Shown: one piece after another, positions 32,689 to 40,593 of the stretch
Position numbering within the stretch: position 1 is the stretch's first letter
How the letters are laid out: the number at the start of each line of letters is the position of its first letter
DNA from: Paractinoplanes durhamensis
GTDB lineage: Bacteria; Actinomycetota; Actinomycetes; Mycobacteriales; Micromonosporaceae
Assembly (NCBI RefSeq): GCF_016862175.1
Contig: NZ_BOML01000058.1
Span: 186,001-250,000, forward strand
DNA: 64,000 bases
Reading direction: 5' to 3'
Made by a program: the position numbers and the translations under genes
Notes under the pieces: model-generated
What the model was told of the DNA's origin: nothing
Databases searched by the model: none
Seen by the model: only the letters and a program-made list of their open reading frames with translations

Positions 32689-34263
32689 TCAGATCGCGGT
32701 GATGGTGAGGGTGGCCGTGTAGGTGCCCGCCACGGTGGTGGTCGGCGCCTGCAGGGACACGCTCGCGTTCAGGTGCGCCGTGCCCACGCCCTTGCCGGCC
32801 GCGGCCGAGGCGAGAGTGCGGCTGGACGCCAGGCCGAGACCGGCCGGGGCGGAGACGCCCGGCGCGATGGCGTTGGCCGGCTCCACCTTGGAACCGACGG
32901 CGACGTCCTGCGACGCCGAGTTGTCGATCACCTTCGGCGTCCAACCGAGGTTGGCCGCGTTGATCGAGTGGTTCTTGCCGTCGGAGAAGTCCGACACCTG
33001 ACCGGCGACGTTCCAGCCGAGGTTGCCGGCGCGGAGGTCGGTGACGGTCAGCGAGTTGATCGTGCCGGCGGTGGTGAGCTTCGAGGCGTCCGACGTGAGG
33101 GCCGGGGCCGGGAGCACCACCGGGTCGCTGCTGCCGACGCTGATCGTCAGGGCACCGCTCTCGACCGTGGTGGAGATGGTCTGCGAGCCGGTACCGCCGG
33201 TGAACGGCGTGATGGCGACGGCGACCGAGTCCGACTCGCTGCCCGCGTAGGAGCCCGAGTTGGTCGGCACGAAGCGGGCGGACAGCGTGTGGCTGCCGGC
33301 CGCGAGGCTGCTGGTGGTGAACGTGGCCGCGCCGTCGGTCACCGTGACCGGCGAACCGAGGTTCTGGCCCGCGTCGACGAACTGGATCTTGCCCGGGGCA
33401 CCGGTCGGCAGAACCGAGGCGCTCAGGGTGATCGGGGTGAGCTGCTGCACCGAACCGCTCGGGTTGACCACCAGCGAGGTGGTGGTCGCGGTGGCCGCCG
33501 GGCCGTTGACCACGAGCGCCGAGGCGGCCGAGGTCGAGCCGTTGATGCCGGCCGAGCTGCTGGTGAAGACGGCGGTGAGCTGGTGGGTGCCCGCGGTCAG
33601 CGCCGCGGTCGCCAGCGAGGCAATCCCGCCGCTGACGGCAACCTCGCCGCCGAGGTTGGCGTCGCCGTCCTTGAACTGGACCGTGCCGGTGGTCGTCGCC
33701 GGGGCGACGGTCGCCTTCAGGGTCACGATGTCACCGGCGTTGACCGGACCGGCCGGGGTGACGTCGAGCGAGGTGCTCGACGGCTGCGACGCGTTCGGGT
33801 CGGTGGTCTGCCACGCCGTCGCCGAGGTGAAGTAGACCGCACCCTTGAAGCTGCCCCGGGCCTCGGTGGTGAACGAGTCCAGGCAGTTCAGCGTGATGTC
33901 GTACTCGCCGGCCACGATCGTGGTGCTCAGGTCCTTGGCGGCGTCCGCGAACGTGTTGTTGAACGCGGCCGAGAAGGAGGCCTCGGTGGAGAAGTTGGCG
34001 CCGGTCGGGTTGATGATCTGGTAGCCGACCGAGAAACCGCCCGGGCCGGTGATCACGGCGTGGTAGGTGTCCGAGTCAGCCGCACAGCCGGCCGACGTGG
34101 TCACCTGCGGGGCCGACAGATCGGTGCCGGTCGACGGGGTGACGGAGAGGGTGCCGAGAGTGCCGGCACCCGGAGCGGCCTGGGCCGCGCCCGCGCCGGT
34201 CAGAATGGTCGCGGCGGTGGCAGCCGTGACGAGAGCCGCGCCCGCGATACGGGAGAGCTGCAT
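32689..34263 (-). CDS. surface protein: two-cysteine domain, two Ig-like repeats and WxL-like C-terminus
   Basis: 524 residues. Signal peptide ends at AQA (about residue 29). Domain 1 (30-150) holds TSAGCAADSDTYHAVITGPG and YDITLNCLDSFT and is shared with the genes at 30259 and 31046. Two Big_3-type Ig repeats follow (about 160-255 and 258-350), each with TVQFKDG/KIQFVDAG and HxLTAVF/HTLSARF. The last 160 residues (SLTVTDLRAGNLGWNVAGQ, then NLGWTPK, ending GTYTATLTITAI) have the WxL-domain pattern of paired LGW motifs and a terminal YTATLT strand. WxL domains bind the cell wall without a sortase. Confidence 0.72.
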   Translation of the reverse strand: MQLSRIAGAALVTAATAATILTGAGAAQAAPGAGTLGTLSVTPSTGTDLSAPQVTTSAGCAADSDTYHAVITGPGGFSVGYQIINPTGANFSTEASFSAAFNNTFADAAKDLSTTIVAGEYDITLNCLDSFTTEARGSFKGAVYFTSATAWQTTDPNASQPSSTSLDVTPAGPVNAGDIVTLKATVAPATTTGTVQFKDGDANLGGEVAVSGGIASLATAALTAGTHQLTAVFTSSSAGINGSTSAASALVVNGPAATATTTSLVVNPSGSVQQLTPITLSASVLPTGAPGKIQFVDAGQNLGSPVTVTDGAATFTTSSLAAGSHTLSARFVPTNSGSYAGSESDSVAVAITPFTGGTGSQTISTTVESGALTISVGSSDPVVLPAPALTSDASKLTTAGTINSLTVTDLRAGNLGWNVAGQVSDFSDGKNHSINAANLGWTPKVIDNSASQDVAVGSKVEPANAIAPGVSAPAGLGLASSRTLASAAAGKGVGTAHLNASVSLQAPTTTVAGTYTATLTITAI

Positions 34264-34281
34264 TGTTCAGTCGCCTTCGGG

Positions 34282-35262
34282 TCAGTTCGGCGTACGGAGA
34301 GTGGTGTCACCACAGGACGCGTGCGGCGCGAAGCCGTAGCGCTTGATCGTGGTGGTGTTGACGCAGACCTTCGAGGTCGAGCCGACGAAGACGCTCGACA
34401 CGTTGGCGTCGGTGAGCTTCGCGGTCGGGACCACGTTGTAGACGTCGCGGACCATCGTCGACGCGGTGTTCAGCACGGTCGGCGACTGGCCGTCGAGGGC
34501 GCCGAGCACGACCTTGCCGTGCACGTCGTTGACCACACCGGCGGTCTGCGACAGGTACTGGGCGATCGAGTAGGGCACGATCTGGTTGGTGGCGGTCACC
34601 AGGGTGCCGTTGTTCTCCTGCAGCGCGGTGCCGGTCGAGTCCTTCTCGGCGATGCAGGTGTGGTTGGCCAGCTGCACGAAGTCGGCCGAGTCGGTGAAGC
34701 CGAGCTGCTTGAGGAAGAACGAGCGGGTGCCCGAGCCGAACTGCGGGAGCAGCGGCTTGTAGGCGGCCACGCCACAGTTGTAGATCGAGGTCAGCTGAGC
34801 CTTGGTCAGCGTCCGGGAGAGGGTGCCGTCACCACGCACCGCGTAGGTGACCGCGTCCACCGCGAACGGGATGTAGGTCAGGTTCTTGCCGGCGTACGAC
34901 GACGCGTTGTTGCTCGACGAGCGCGCGAAGTCGATGCAGTTGTTGGCCGCGTCGACCGAGGCGACCAGGGCGGTGACTCCGTTGCCGGAACCGGCGGGCC
35001 GGTTCAGCTCGCAGCCGACCTCCTTGGTCTTGATCGTCGCCGTGCCGAACGCGTCGTAGGACGCGATCTGCTTGACGTTGCTCGAGTTGAGGATGACCTG
35101 AGAGAGGCCGTTCATGACGCCCTCGGTCGTGTCGGAACCGACGCCGGCGAGGTCGCGGTAGGTGGGCGTCCCGCTCGGGTCGGCGGATGCCGGGGAGGCG
35201 GTGAACGCGAGGGCGCCCACCAGGCCGATCCCGGCCACAGCCAGGAACCGTTTGTTCAGCAC
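34282..35262 (-). CDS. PstS-like exported periplasmic-binding-fold protein
   Basis: 326 residues from GTG 35262 (AAGGA nine bases upstream). Signal peptide ends ASA and there is no lipobox. The body has the features of a type II binding protein: GVGSDTTEGVMNGL near the start, FARSSSNNASS, FAVDAVTYAVRG, LTKAQLTSIYNCG (the PstS-like lid segment) and GSGTRSFF. No membrane segment or sorting signal is visible, so it would be free or held by other proteins of the cluster. Eighteen bases from the WxL-like gene and preceded by three hairpins (35294-35373). Confidence 0.75.
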   Translation of the reverse strand: MLNKRFLAVAGIGLVGALAFTASPASADPSGTPTYRDLAGVGSDTTEGVMNGLSQVILNSSNVKQIASYDAFGTATIKTKEVGCELNRPAGSGNGVTALVASVDAANNCIDFARSSSNNASSYAGKNLTYIPFAVDAVTYAVRGDGTLSRTLTKAQLTSIYNCGVAAYKPLLPQFGSGTRSFFLKQLGFTDSADFVQLANHTCIAEKDSTGTALQENNGTLVTATNQIVPYSIAQYLSQTAGVVNDVHGKVVLGALDGQSPTVLNTASTMVRDVYNVVPTAKLTDANVSSVFVGSTSKVCVNTTTIKRYGFAPHASCGDTTLRTPN

Positions 35263-35293
35263 TGCGGCTATCCTTTTCTGTGCGATTGCGCGC

Positions 35294-35373
35294 GCCGGGC
35301 TGATGCCCGGCCGCTCTTTCCGGCAGCAGTCACTGCCGGTGCTGTGGCCAGGAGTTGGCGCTCCTGGCCACAG
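35294..35373. terminator. three tandem perfect hairpins between surface-protein genes
   Basis: Stem 1: 35342-35354 with 35361-35373, 13 bases (CTGTGGCCAGGAG), 6-base loop. Stem 2: 35320-35326 with 35333-35339, 7 bases, 6-base loop. Stem 3: 35294-35300 with 35305-35311, 7 bases, 4-base loop. All lie in the 123-base gap before the PBP gene at 35262 and could end or attenuate transcription of the permease half. Confidence 0.65.
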
Positions 35374-35385
35374 ACGTTCGGCATT

Positions 35386-37770
35386 TCACCGGCCCCCTCT
35401 CCGGGCCCGGCCGGCCCGCAGCAGGAAGATCGGCCCGGCGAGCGCCGCGGCCAGCCCGACGGCCAGCGCGACGATCAGGGCATAGCGCAGATTCCCGACC
35501 GGATGTCCCGGCGTCGGGTTGGTCTGGGCGACCGGCACCGGCGAGCCGTGGCCGGTCGGCGTCGCGGCCGGGACGGCCAGGCTCGGCTTGTCGCCGGTGT
35601 CCGGTGCGGCCGCGGCCGTGCTCTTGGCCGGGGCCGGCACGCCGGTCGCGCTGCCGCCGCCGACCGGGGTGGTCGTCGCGACCGCGGCCGGGGTCGGCAC
35701 CTTGCCGGCGTTCTCCTGGATCTGGGTGGCGGCCCGCACGGTCAGCGCGCGCAGCGCTTCCGGCATCGGGGCGTAGCCGTAGGGCAGGGTGCCGGGGTGC
35801 ACGCCCGGGGTCTGCCCGTCGGCGGCCGCGTAGCGCAGCAGGTCCGCGTAGTCCGCGCCGGCCTCGGCGGTGATCGCGGCCGGCACGGTGCCCGCGTAGA
35901 CCACCGTGGTCAGCGGGTAGGCCGCCGCGTTCGTGCTGGCCGGGTTGGGTTCGAGCACGTTCGGCACGGTCTTCGACTGGGTCATCGTGGTCACCCCGGC
36001 GACCAGGCTCGCGGTGCTGGGCGCCACGAACGCGCCGGCCTTGTTGCGCAGCTGGGCCATCGGCAGGCCGTACCGGTCGGCGGTGGCCACGTCGGTGACC
36101 GCCAGGACCGCGCGCTTGCCGGGCGCCTGCGGGGCACCCTTCTTCCAGCCGATCACCGCGCCGACCGCGTCCCGGGAGGTGGCGTTGCGGACCAGGGTGT
36201 CGCCGCGGGCCGCGTACCGGGCGGTGTCGTGCATGTTGTTGGCGTACGGGTGCATGTCGAGCGTGCACCAGTCGTGGTCCTTCTGGTCGTCGGCCCGCAG
36301 CGCGATGCAGTAGAGGTCGCTCTTCGGGAAGTTGTCCTGCGGCCAGCTCTGCGACGCGTAGACCGGGTTGACCTTCATCCCCCACGGGTCGGGGCTGCCG
36401 GTCAGGAACGCCTTGGCCTCCGAGTCGGCGAGGATCCACTGCCACAGCCGGGTGGCCAGGTCGGTCTGGCCCAGCGGCACCAGCATGTCGCCGATCGGCA
36501 GGTTGAGCTGCTTGGCGAAGTCCGGGTTGAGCTGGATGAACTCCGGGTCGGAGCTGATCGTCTGCGGATTGCCCCGGATCGTGGTGCGGTTGAGGTCGGC
36601 ACCGGACAGATAGGACTGGGTGAGCAGCTTGGCGACCAGGCGCGGGGTCAGTTTGAGGTCGGCGAGCCGCCGGCCCTCGCGTAACCGTTCCTCGTCGGTG
36701 GCGTCGAAGCCGGACTGCCACTCCAGGTTGAGCGCGATGGTCAGGCCGGAGACCGCCACCGGCGCGTACACCTGCGGGTTGGTGGTCGCCGCGGGCGCGG
36801 CCGGCGAGTTCACGAAGATCATGCCCGGGTCGGTGCCGGCCAGCCGGGTCCGCGCGATGTCGTCGGTGACCTGCGAATAGCCGTACACCGTGGCGCTCGT
36901 CCCGGCGCAGAGCGTGGGCTGCCAGCGCAGCATGGCCTCGGTCATCGCCTCGGCGCCGACGGTCCGCCGCTCGGCCGAGCCGATCGGGCAGGCCTTGCCG
37001 ATGGTCTGGAACTTGAGCGGTACGACGATCTTGTTGGCCCAGTTCGTCGCCTCCAGCGGCGACGTGTCGAGCCAGTTGTGCGGCCGCTTGTCGCCGGTGC
37101 TGCCGTTGATCTCGGTCTCGCCGCGCGGCACGACCACCAGGTAGCAGGGCCGGGCGGTGCCGTCGGCCAGCTCCTCGCCGCAGCCCAGGCCGGGCGCCTC
37201 GGTGCCGGTCTGCACCTCGAAGAACTCCTGGCCGGTGCCGTTGGCGAGGGTCCGGCCGTAGGGGATCTCGTTGGTCGTGCTGGCGTCGAAGAACTCGCCG
37301 CCGTTGCCCGCGGTGACCGTTCCGCCGGTGACCGAGGCGAACGGCACGAACGCGTTCTCGCCGGGCGCCGGCTTGATCGGCTCGTTCGGATCGGTCCAGC
37401 CTTCACCGAAGATGCCGCCGTAGCTGACCTGCCGGGAGCCGGTCCAGGTGCCGCCGCGGGTGTCGGTGAACAGCGCGCCGTACTGGCACTGGGTGCGGTC
37501 CGGACCGGTCACCGGGTCGCCCCAGCACTGCATGATCTGCAGATAGTCGAGGTAGACGCTGGTGTCCACGGTGGGCTTGCCGCCGGTCCAGGAGACCGAG
37601 ACCACCTGGTTGATCAGGTTGCTGGTCTGGCTGACCGTGACCTTGAGGTCGGCGAACTCGCCGGTGCCGGAGACGGTGGTCGCCTCGTCGGCCGCCCGGG
37701 CCGGGGCCTGGGGATAGACGATGGCGGTGAGCGCGAGAACGATCAGCGCGGCGATCCAGCGGCGGGTCAT
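35386..37770 (-). CDS. large membrane-anchored PstS-like substrate-binding-domain protein
   Basis: 794 residues from ATG 37770 (ATGA overlap). Signal peptide ends at ARA. A long N-terminal part with Cys pairs (LQIMQCWGDP, then RTQCQYG) precedes a PstS-like binding fold: YAPVAVSGLTIALN, LTPRLVAKLLTQSYLSG and NPDFAKQL echo the lid and hinge of phosphate-binding proteins. A Thr/Ala/Pro-rich stalk of about 70 residues leads to one membrane helix (RYALIVALAVGLAAALAG) and RRGGR. About twice the usual PstS length. It is probably tethered by its C-terminus, which is unlike lipoprotein PstS. Confidence 0.72.
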   Translation of the reverse strand: MTRRWIAALIVLALTAIVYPQAPARAADEATTVSGTGEFADLKVTVSQTSNLINQVVSVSWTGGKPTVDTSVYLDYLQIMQCWGDPVTGPDRTQCQYGALFTDTRGGTWTGSRQVSYGGIFGEGWTDPNEPIKPAPGENAFVPFASVTGGTVTAGNGGEFFDASTTNEIPYGRTLANGTGQEFFEVQTGTEAPGLGCGEELADGTARPCYLVVVPRGETEINGSTGDKRPHNWLDTSPLEATNWANKIVVPLKFQTIGKACPIGSAERRTVGAEAMTEAMLRWQPTLCAGTSATVYGYSQVTDDIARTRLAGTDPGMIFVNSPAAPAATTNPQVYAPVAVSGLTIALNLEWQSGFDATDEERLREGRRLADLKLTPRLVAKLLTQSYLSGADLNRTTIRGNPQTISSDPEFIQLNPDFAKQLNLPIGDMLVPLGQTDLATRLWQWILADSEAKAFLTGSPDPWGMKVNPVYASQSWPQDNFPKSDLYCIALRADDQKDHDWCTLDMHPYANNMHDTARYAARGDTLVRNATSRDAVGAVIGWKKGAPQAPGKRAVLAVTDVATADRYGLPMAQLRNKAGAFVAPSTASLVAGVTTMTQSKTVPNVLEPNPASTNAAAYPLTTVVYAGTVPAAITAEAGADYADLLRYAAADGQTPGVHPGTLPYGYAPMPEALRALTVRAATQIQENAGKVPTPAAVATTTPVGGGSATGVPAPAKSTAAAAPDTGDKPSLAVPAATPTGHGSPVPVAQTNPTPGHPVGNLRYALIVALAVGLAAALAGPIFLLRAGRARRGGR

Positions 37771-39389
37771 GGCCGGCCTCCACGGTTGACCATGCGGGCC
37801 ACCAGCGGCGGGCCCACGGTGAGGCCGAGCAGGAGCCCGCAGGCCACCACGATCAGCACGGTCTTGAGGGTCGGGTCGAGCTGGGAGCTCAGCGAGACCG
37901 GGATGGCCGCGGCGTTGTCGGTGCCGCCGCCCCCGGTGCCGCCGACCGCCTGGCCGGTGTCCGGGTCGATGGCGGCGCCGCCCCCGGTTGTCCCGGTGCC
38001 GGTGCTCGCGGCGGCGGTCGGGGTGGACCCGGACGGGTTGGCGCCGGGCTTGGTGGTGGCCGCCGTCCCCGGGGTGTTCTTGCTGCCGCCGTTGGACGTC
38101 GGGGTGTTGGCCTTGGCGCCGCCGGTGCCGGTGGCGCACTGGGTGGTGCCGACCTTGTCGCAGGTCTGCGGGTAGGGCGCGGTCTTGGCCAGCGTGTTCG
38201 ACCCGTCCTTGGAGAAGGTCGGGTTGTTGCACTTGGCGATGTTGACGTTCTGCGCGTCCACGCCCGGGATCCGGCGCACCTGGTCGAGACCGGCCTGGAC
38301 CAGGTTGATCGGCAGCGGCGAGTAGCCGAGCTGGTCGGCCTGCTGCTGGCCCTCGCAGAGGAAGTAGTAGGAGAAGTCGCCGAGCGTCTTGCCCTTGGCC
38401 ACCTTGAACCGGGTGTTCTCCTGGTCGACCGGGATCAGCATGTAGCTGTAGCTGGACAGCGGGTAGGTGCGCGCGTCCCCGCTGTTGTAGACCCCGGTCA
38501 GGTCCTGGGTGAGGTAGTCGCCCGAGCTCTTGTTCGTGTTGATCTTCGCGGACAGCAGGGCGACCGCCACCGAGCGCGCGGTCGGCTCGACGAAGTAGTC
38601 GCTCTTGTTGCGCAGCTTCGCGACCGGGAAGTGCAGGTTCAGGGCGTACGAGTACTCGACGTAGGTGATCGAGCCGACGCTGGAGTCCTGCGAGACGTAG
38701 CCGGAGACGCCGGTCGAGCTGGACTGCGCGGTGGTCGAGGTGCCGGGCACCAGCGGGTAGCTCGAGGTGACCCCGCACGGCGTCTTGCGGCCGGCCTTGG
38801 CGCAGTAGGCGTTCCAGATCGACGGGTACTGGTTCACCATCCACGTGGTGAACTGGGCGGTCGTGCCGGATCCGTCGGACCGGACCACCGGCACGATCTT
38901 GCGGCCCGGCAGGACCAGCCCCGGGTTGTCCGCCTTGATCGCCGGATCGTTCCAGTTGGTGATCACGTTCGTGAAGATCTTCGCGAGCGTGTCCCCGGAC
39001 AGCCGCAGGTTGGTCACCCGGCTGTTGCCGATCTTCAGGTTGTACATGAACGACGTACCGCCGGCCACGATCGGCATGTAGGCGAACGGGAACTTCGGTC
39101 GCGCCTCGCTGGCCGCGCCGTCGTCCTTGCCGTACGGGATCTCGGACACGCCGAAGTCGGTGAGCCCGCTCGCGAACTGGTTCCGGCCGTTGGTCGAGCC
39201 GGTGCCGTCGTAGTTGATCCGCATGCCGTACTGCTCGACGTTGGACGCCCACTGCCGGATCGCGTTCTCGCTCCAGGTGGAGCCCGCGCCGTTGATCGGC
39301 ACATAGGCGGCCGCCATCGCCGGAGTCTGGCCCGCGAAGAACAGGACAAGTACCGCCGCCACCGCAAGGAGGGCGCGCCTCTTACTCAC
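37767..39389 (-). CDS. PstS-type phosphate-binding protein with C-terminal membrane anchor
   Basis: 540 residues from GTG 39389, with AAGGAG ten bases upstream. Signal peptide ends AMA, no lipobox. Phosphate-binding marks are present: INGAGSTW, GTGSTNG, RSDGSGTT and LAKIFTNVITNWNDP. The fold extends to about residue 400, followed by a Gly/Thr/Pro-rich stalk, a membrane helix (LKTVLIVVACGLLLGLTVG) and the tail NRGGRP. It is longer than typical lipoprotein PstS (about 370) and anchored by its C-terminus. The last bases of PstA overlap its start by eight. Confidence 0.85.
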   Translation of the reverse strand: MSKRRALLAVAAVLVLFFAGQTPAMAAAYVPINGAGSTWSENAIRQWASNVEQYGMRINYDGTGSTNGRNQFASGLTDFGVSEIPYGKDDGAASEARPKFPFAYMPIVAGGTSFMYNLKIGNSRVTNLRLSGDTLAKIFTNVITNWNDPAIKADNPGLVLPGRKIVPVVRSDGSGTTAQFTTWMVNQYPSIWNAYCAKAGRKTPCGVTSSYPLVPGTSTTAQSSSTGVSGYVSQDSSVGSITYVEYSYALNLHFPVAKLRNKSDYFVEPTARSVAVALLSAKINTNKSSGDYLTQDLTGVYNSGDARTYPLSSYSYMLIPVDQENTRFKVAKGKTLGDFSYYFLCEGQQQADQLGYSPLPINLVQAGLDQVRRIPGVDAQNVNIAKCNNPTFSKDGSNTLAKTAPYPQTCDKVGTTQCATGTGGAKANTPTSNGGSKNTPGTAATTKPGANPSGSTPTAAASTGTGTTGGGAAIDPDTGQAVGGTGGGGTDNAAAIPVSLSSQLDPTLKTVLIVVACGLLLGLTVGPPLVARMVNRGGRP

Positions 39390-40593
39390 TTGTGTTCACT
39401 CCTTGTTGCGCGAATTGCTGGGCGAGGCGCTGCTGCTGCCGGGTGAATCGGGCCACGTCACGGGCCGACATCCGGGCCCGCCGTCGCGCCTGCCGCTTGG
39501 ACAGGTCCTGCGGGCCTCGGCCACCGATCAGCCGGGCCACGATGAACAGCAGCAGCACCAGGCCGAGCAGCAGCGCCGCGGTGCCGAAGCCGCGCGCCAC
39601 CACGTTCGGCTGCGGCGACTTGATCAGCGTGAAGGTGGCCAGCGGCAGCGACACCTGCGGACCGTGGAACGGGTCGGGGTTCAGGGCCGCCGAGTAGCCG
39701 GCGGTCAGCAGCACCGGTGACGTCTCGCCGATGCCGCGGGCGGTGGCCAGGATGACCGCGGTGGCGAGACCGGGTCGCGCGGTGGGCAGCACCACCGTGC
39801 GTACGGTCCGCCAGCGGCTCGCCCCCAGCGCCAGCGACGCCTCCTTGAGGTGACCGGGGACCAGCCGCAGCACCACGTCGGAGGCGCGAATCATGATCGG
39901 CAGCATCATCACGCTGATCGCGAGCGAGGCCGCGAAGCCGGACTTCTCGAAGCCGAGGATCAGCAGCACGGTGGCGTAGATGAACAGGCCGGCCACGATC
40001 GACGGCAGCGCGGTCATCGCCTCGACGATCGTCCGCACGAAGCGGGTGAAGCCGCCGCGCAGCTCGGAGAGGAACAGCGCGCAGAGCAGTCCGAGCGGGA
40101 CGGTGATGACCAGCGCCAACCCGATCTGCTCGAGGGTGCCGACCACCGCGTGCAGGCCGCCGCCGACGGTGAGCGGTTCGAGCGGCCCGGCCTTGGTCAG
40201 GTCCTGCGTGAAGAAATTCGGGTGGATCAGCGCCCGATAGCCCTTGAGCAGCGTGAACACCACGACGAAGACGAGCGCCATGATCAGTAGGGCGGCGATC
40301 CCGTGCACCGCGGCGCCGACGATCCGGTCCCGCACCGCCGGGCCGTCGCCGTCCAGCCAGACCAGCGCGGCATAGAGCGCCAGGAACATCACGAACGAGA
40401 CCACGACGAAGCCGAGTACGCCGGAGAAGGGCGCGATCCAGTAGAAGATCAGCGCCGTGATGCTGATCGCCGCGGCCATCGCACCCAGCGCGACCAGGAC
40501 GTCGTCGCCGGAGATGGTGGCGGTGTCCCGGCGGGTCTCGGCAACGTCGGGCTCGGGCTGCGCGCCCGGGACACGGTGGGGGACGACGGTCAT
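39382..40593 (-). CDS. pstA: PstA-type phosphate ABC transporter permease
   Basis: 403 residues from ATG 40593, overlapping the PstC stop by one base. Two extra N-terminal helices, then six transport helices. PstA marks are TALPSIVAGLFIYA, the EAA loop (EASLALGASRWRTVRTVVLPTARPGLATA) in the cytosol and ARGIGETSPVLLTAG. The C-terminus is unusually long, about 45 charged residues rich in Arg and Gln. Membrane subunit partner of PstC. Confidence 0.9.
   Translation of the reverse strand: MTVVPHRVPGAQPEPDVAETRRDTATISGDDVLVALGAMAAAISITALIFYWIAPFSGVLGFVVVSFVMFLALYAALVWLDGDGPAVRDRIVGAAVHGIAALLIMALVFVVVFTLLKGYRALIHPNFFTQDLTKAGPLEPLTVGGGLHAVVGTLEQIGLALVITVPLGLLCALFLSELRGGFTRFVRTIVEAMTALPSIVAGLFIYATVLLILGFEKSGFAASLAISVMMLPIMIRASDVVLRLVPGHLKEASLALGASRWRTVRTVVLPTARPGLATAVILATARGIGETSPVLLTAGYSAALNPDPFHGPQVSLPLATFTLIKSPQPNVVARGFGTAALLLGLVLLLFIVARLIGGRGPQDLSKRQARRRARMSARDVARFTRQQQRLAQQFAQQGVNTSE

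Noticed and set aside
32662..36684. A 1340-codon plus-strand open frame across the surface-protein genes
   Set aside because: Composition is Arg/Gly/Val-rich shadow; minus-strand genes in the same place have signal peptides, ribosome sites and coupled overlaps.
35386..39252. A single 1288-codon fusion of PstS-like sequence with the 794-residue protein
   Set aside because: The first 490 codons are a shifted reading of the PstS gene; PstS and the 794-residue gene each have their own signal peptide and are joined by a normal ATGA overlap.
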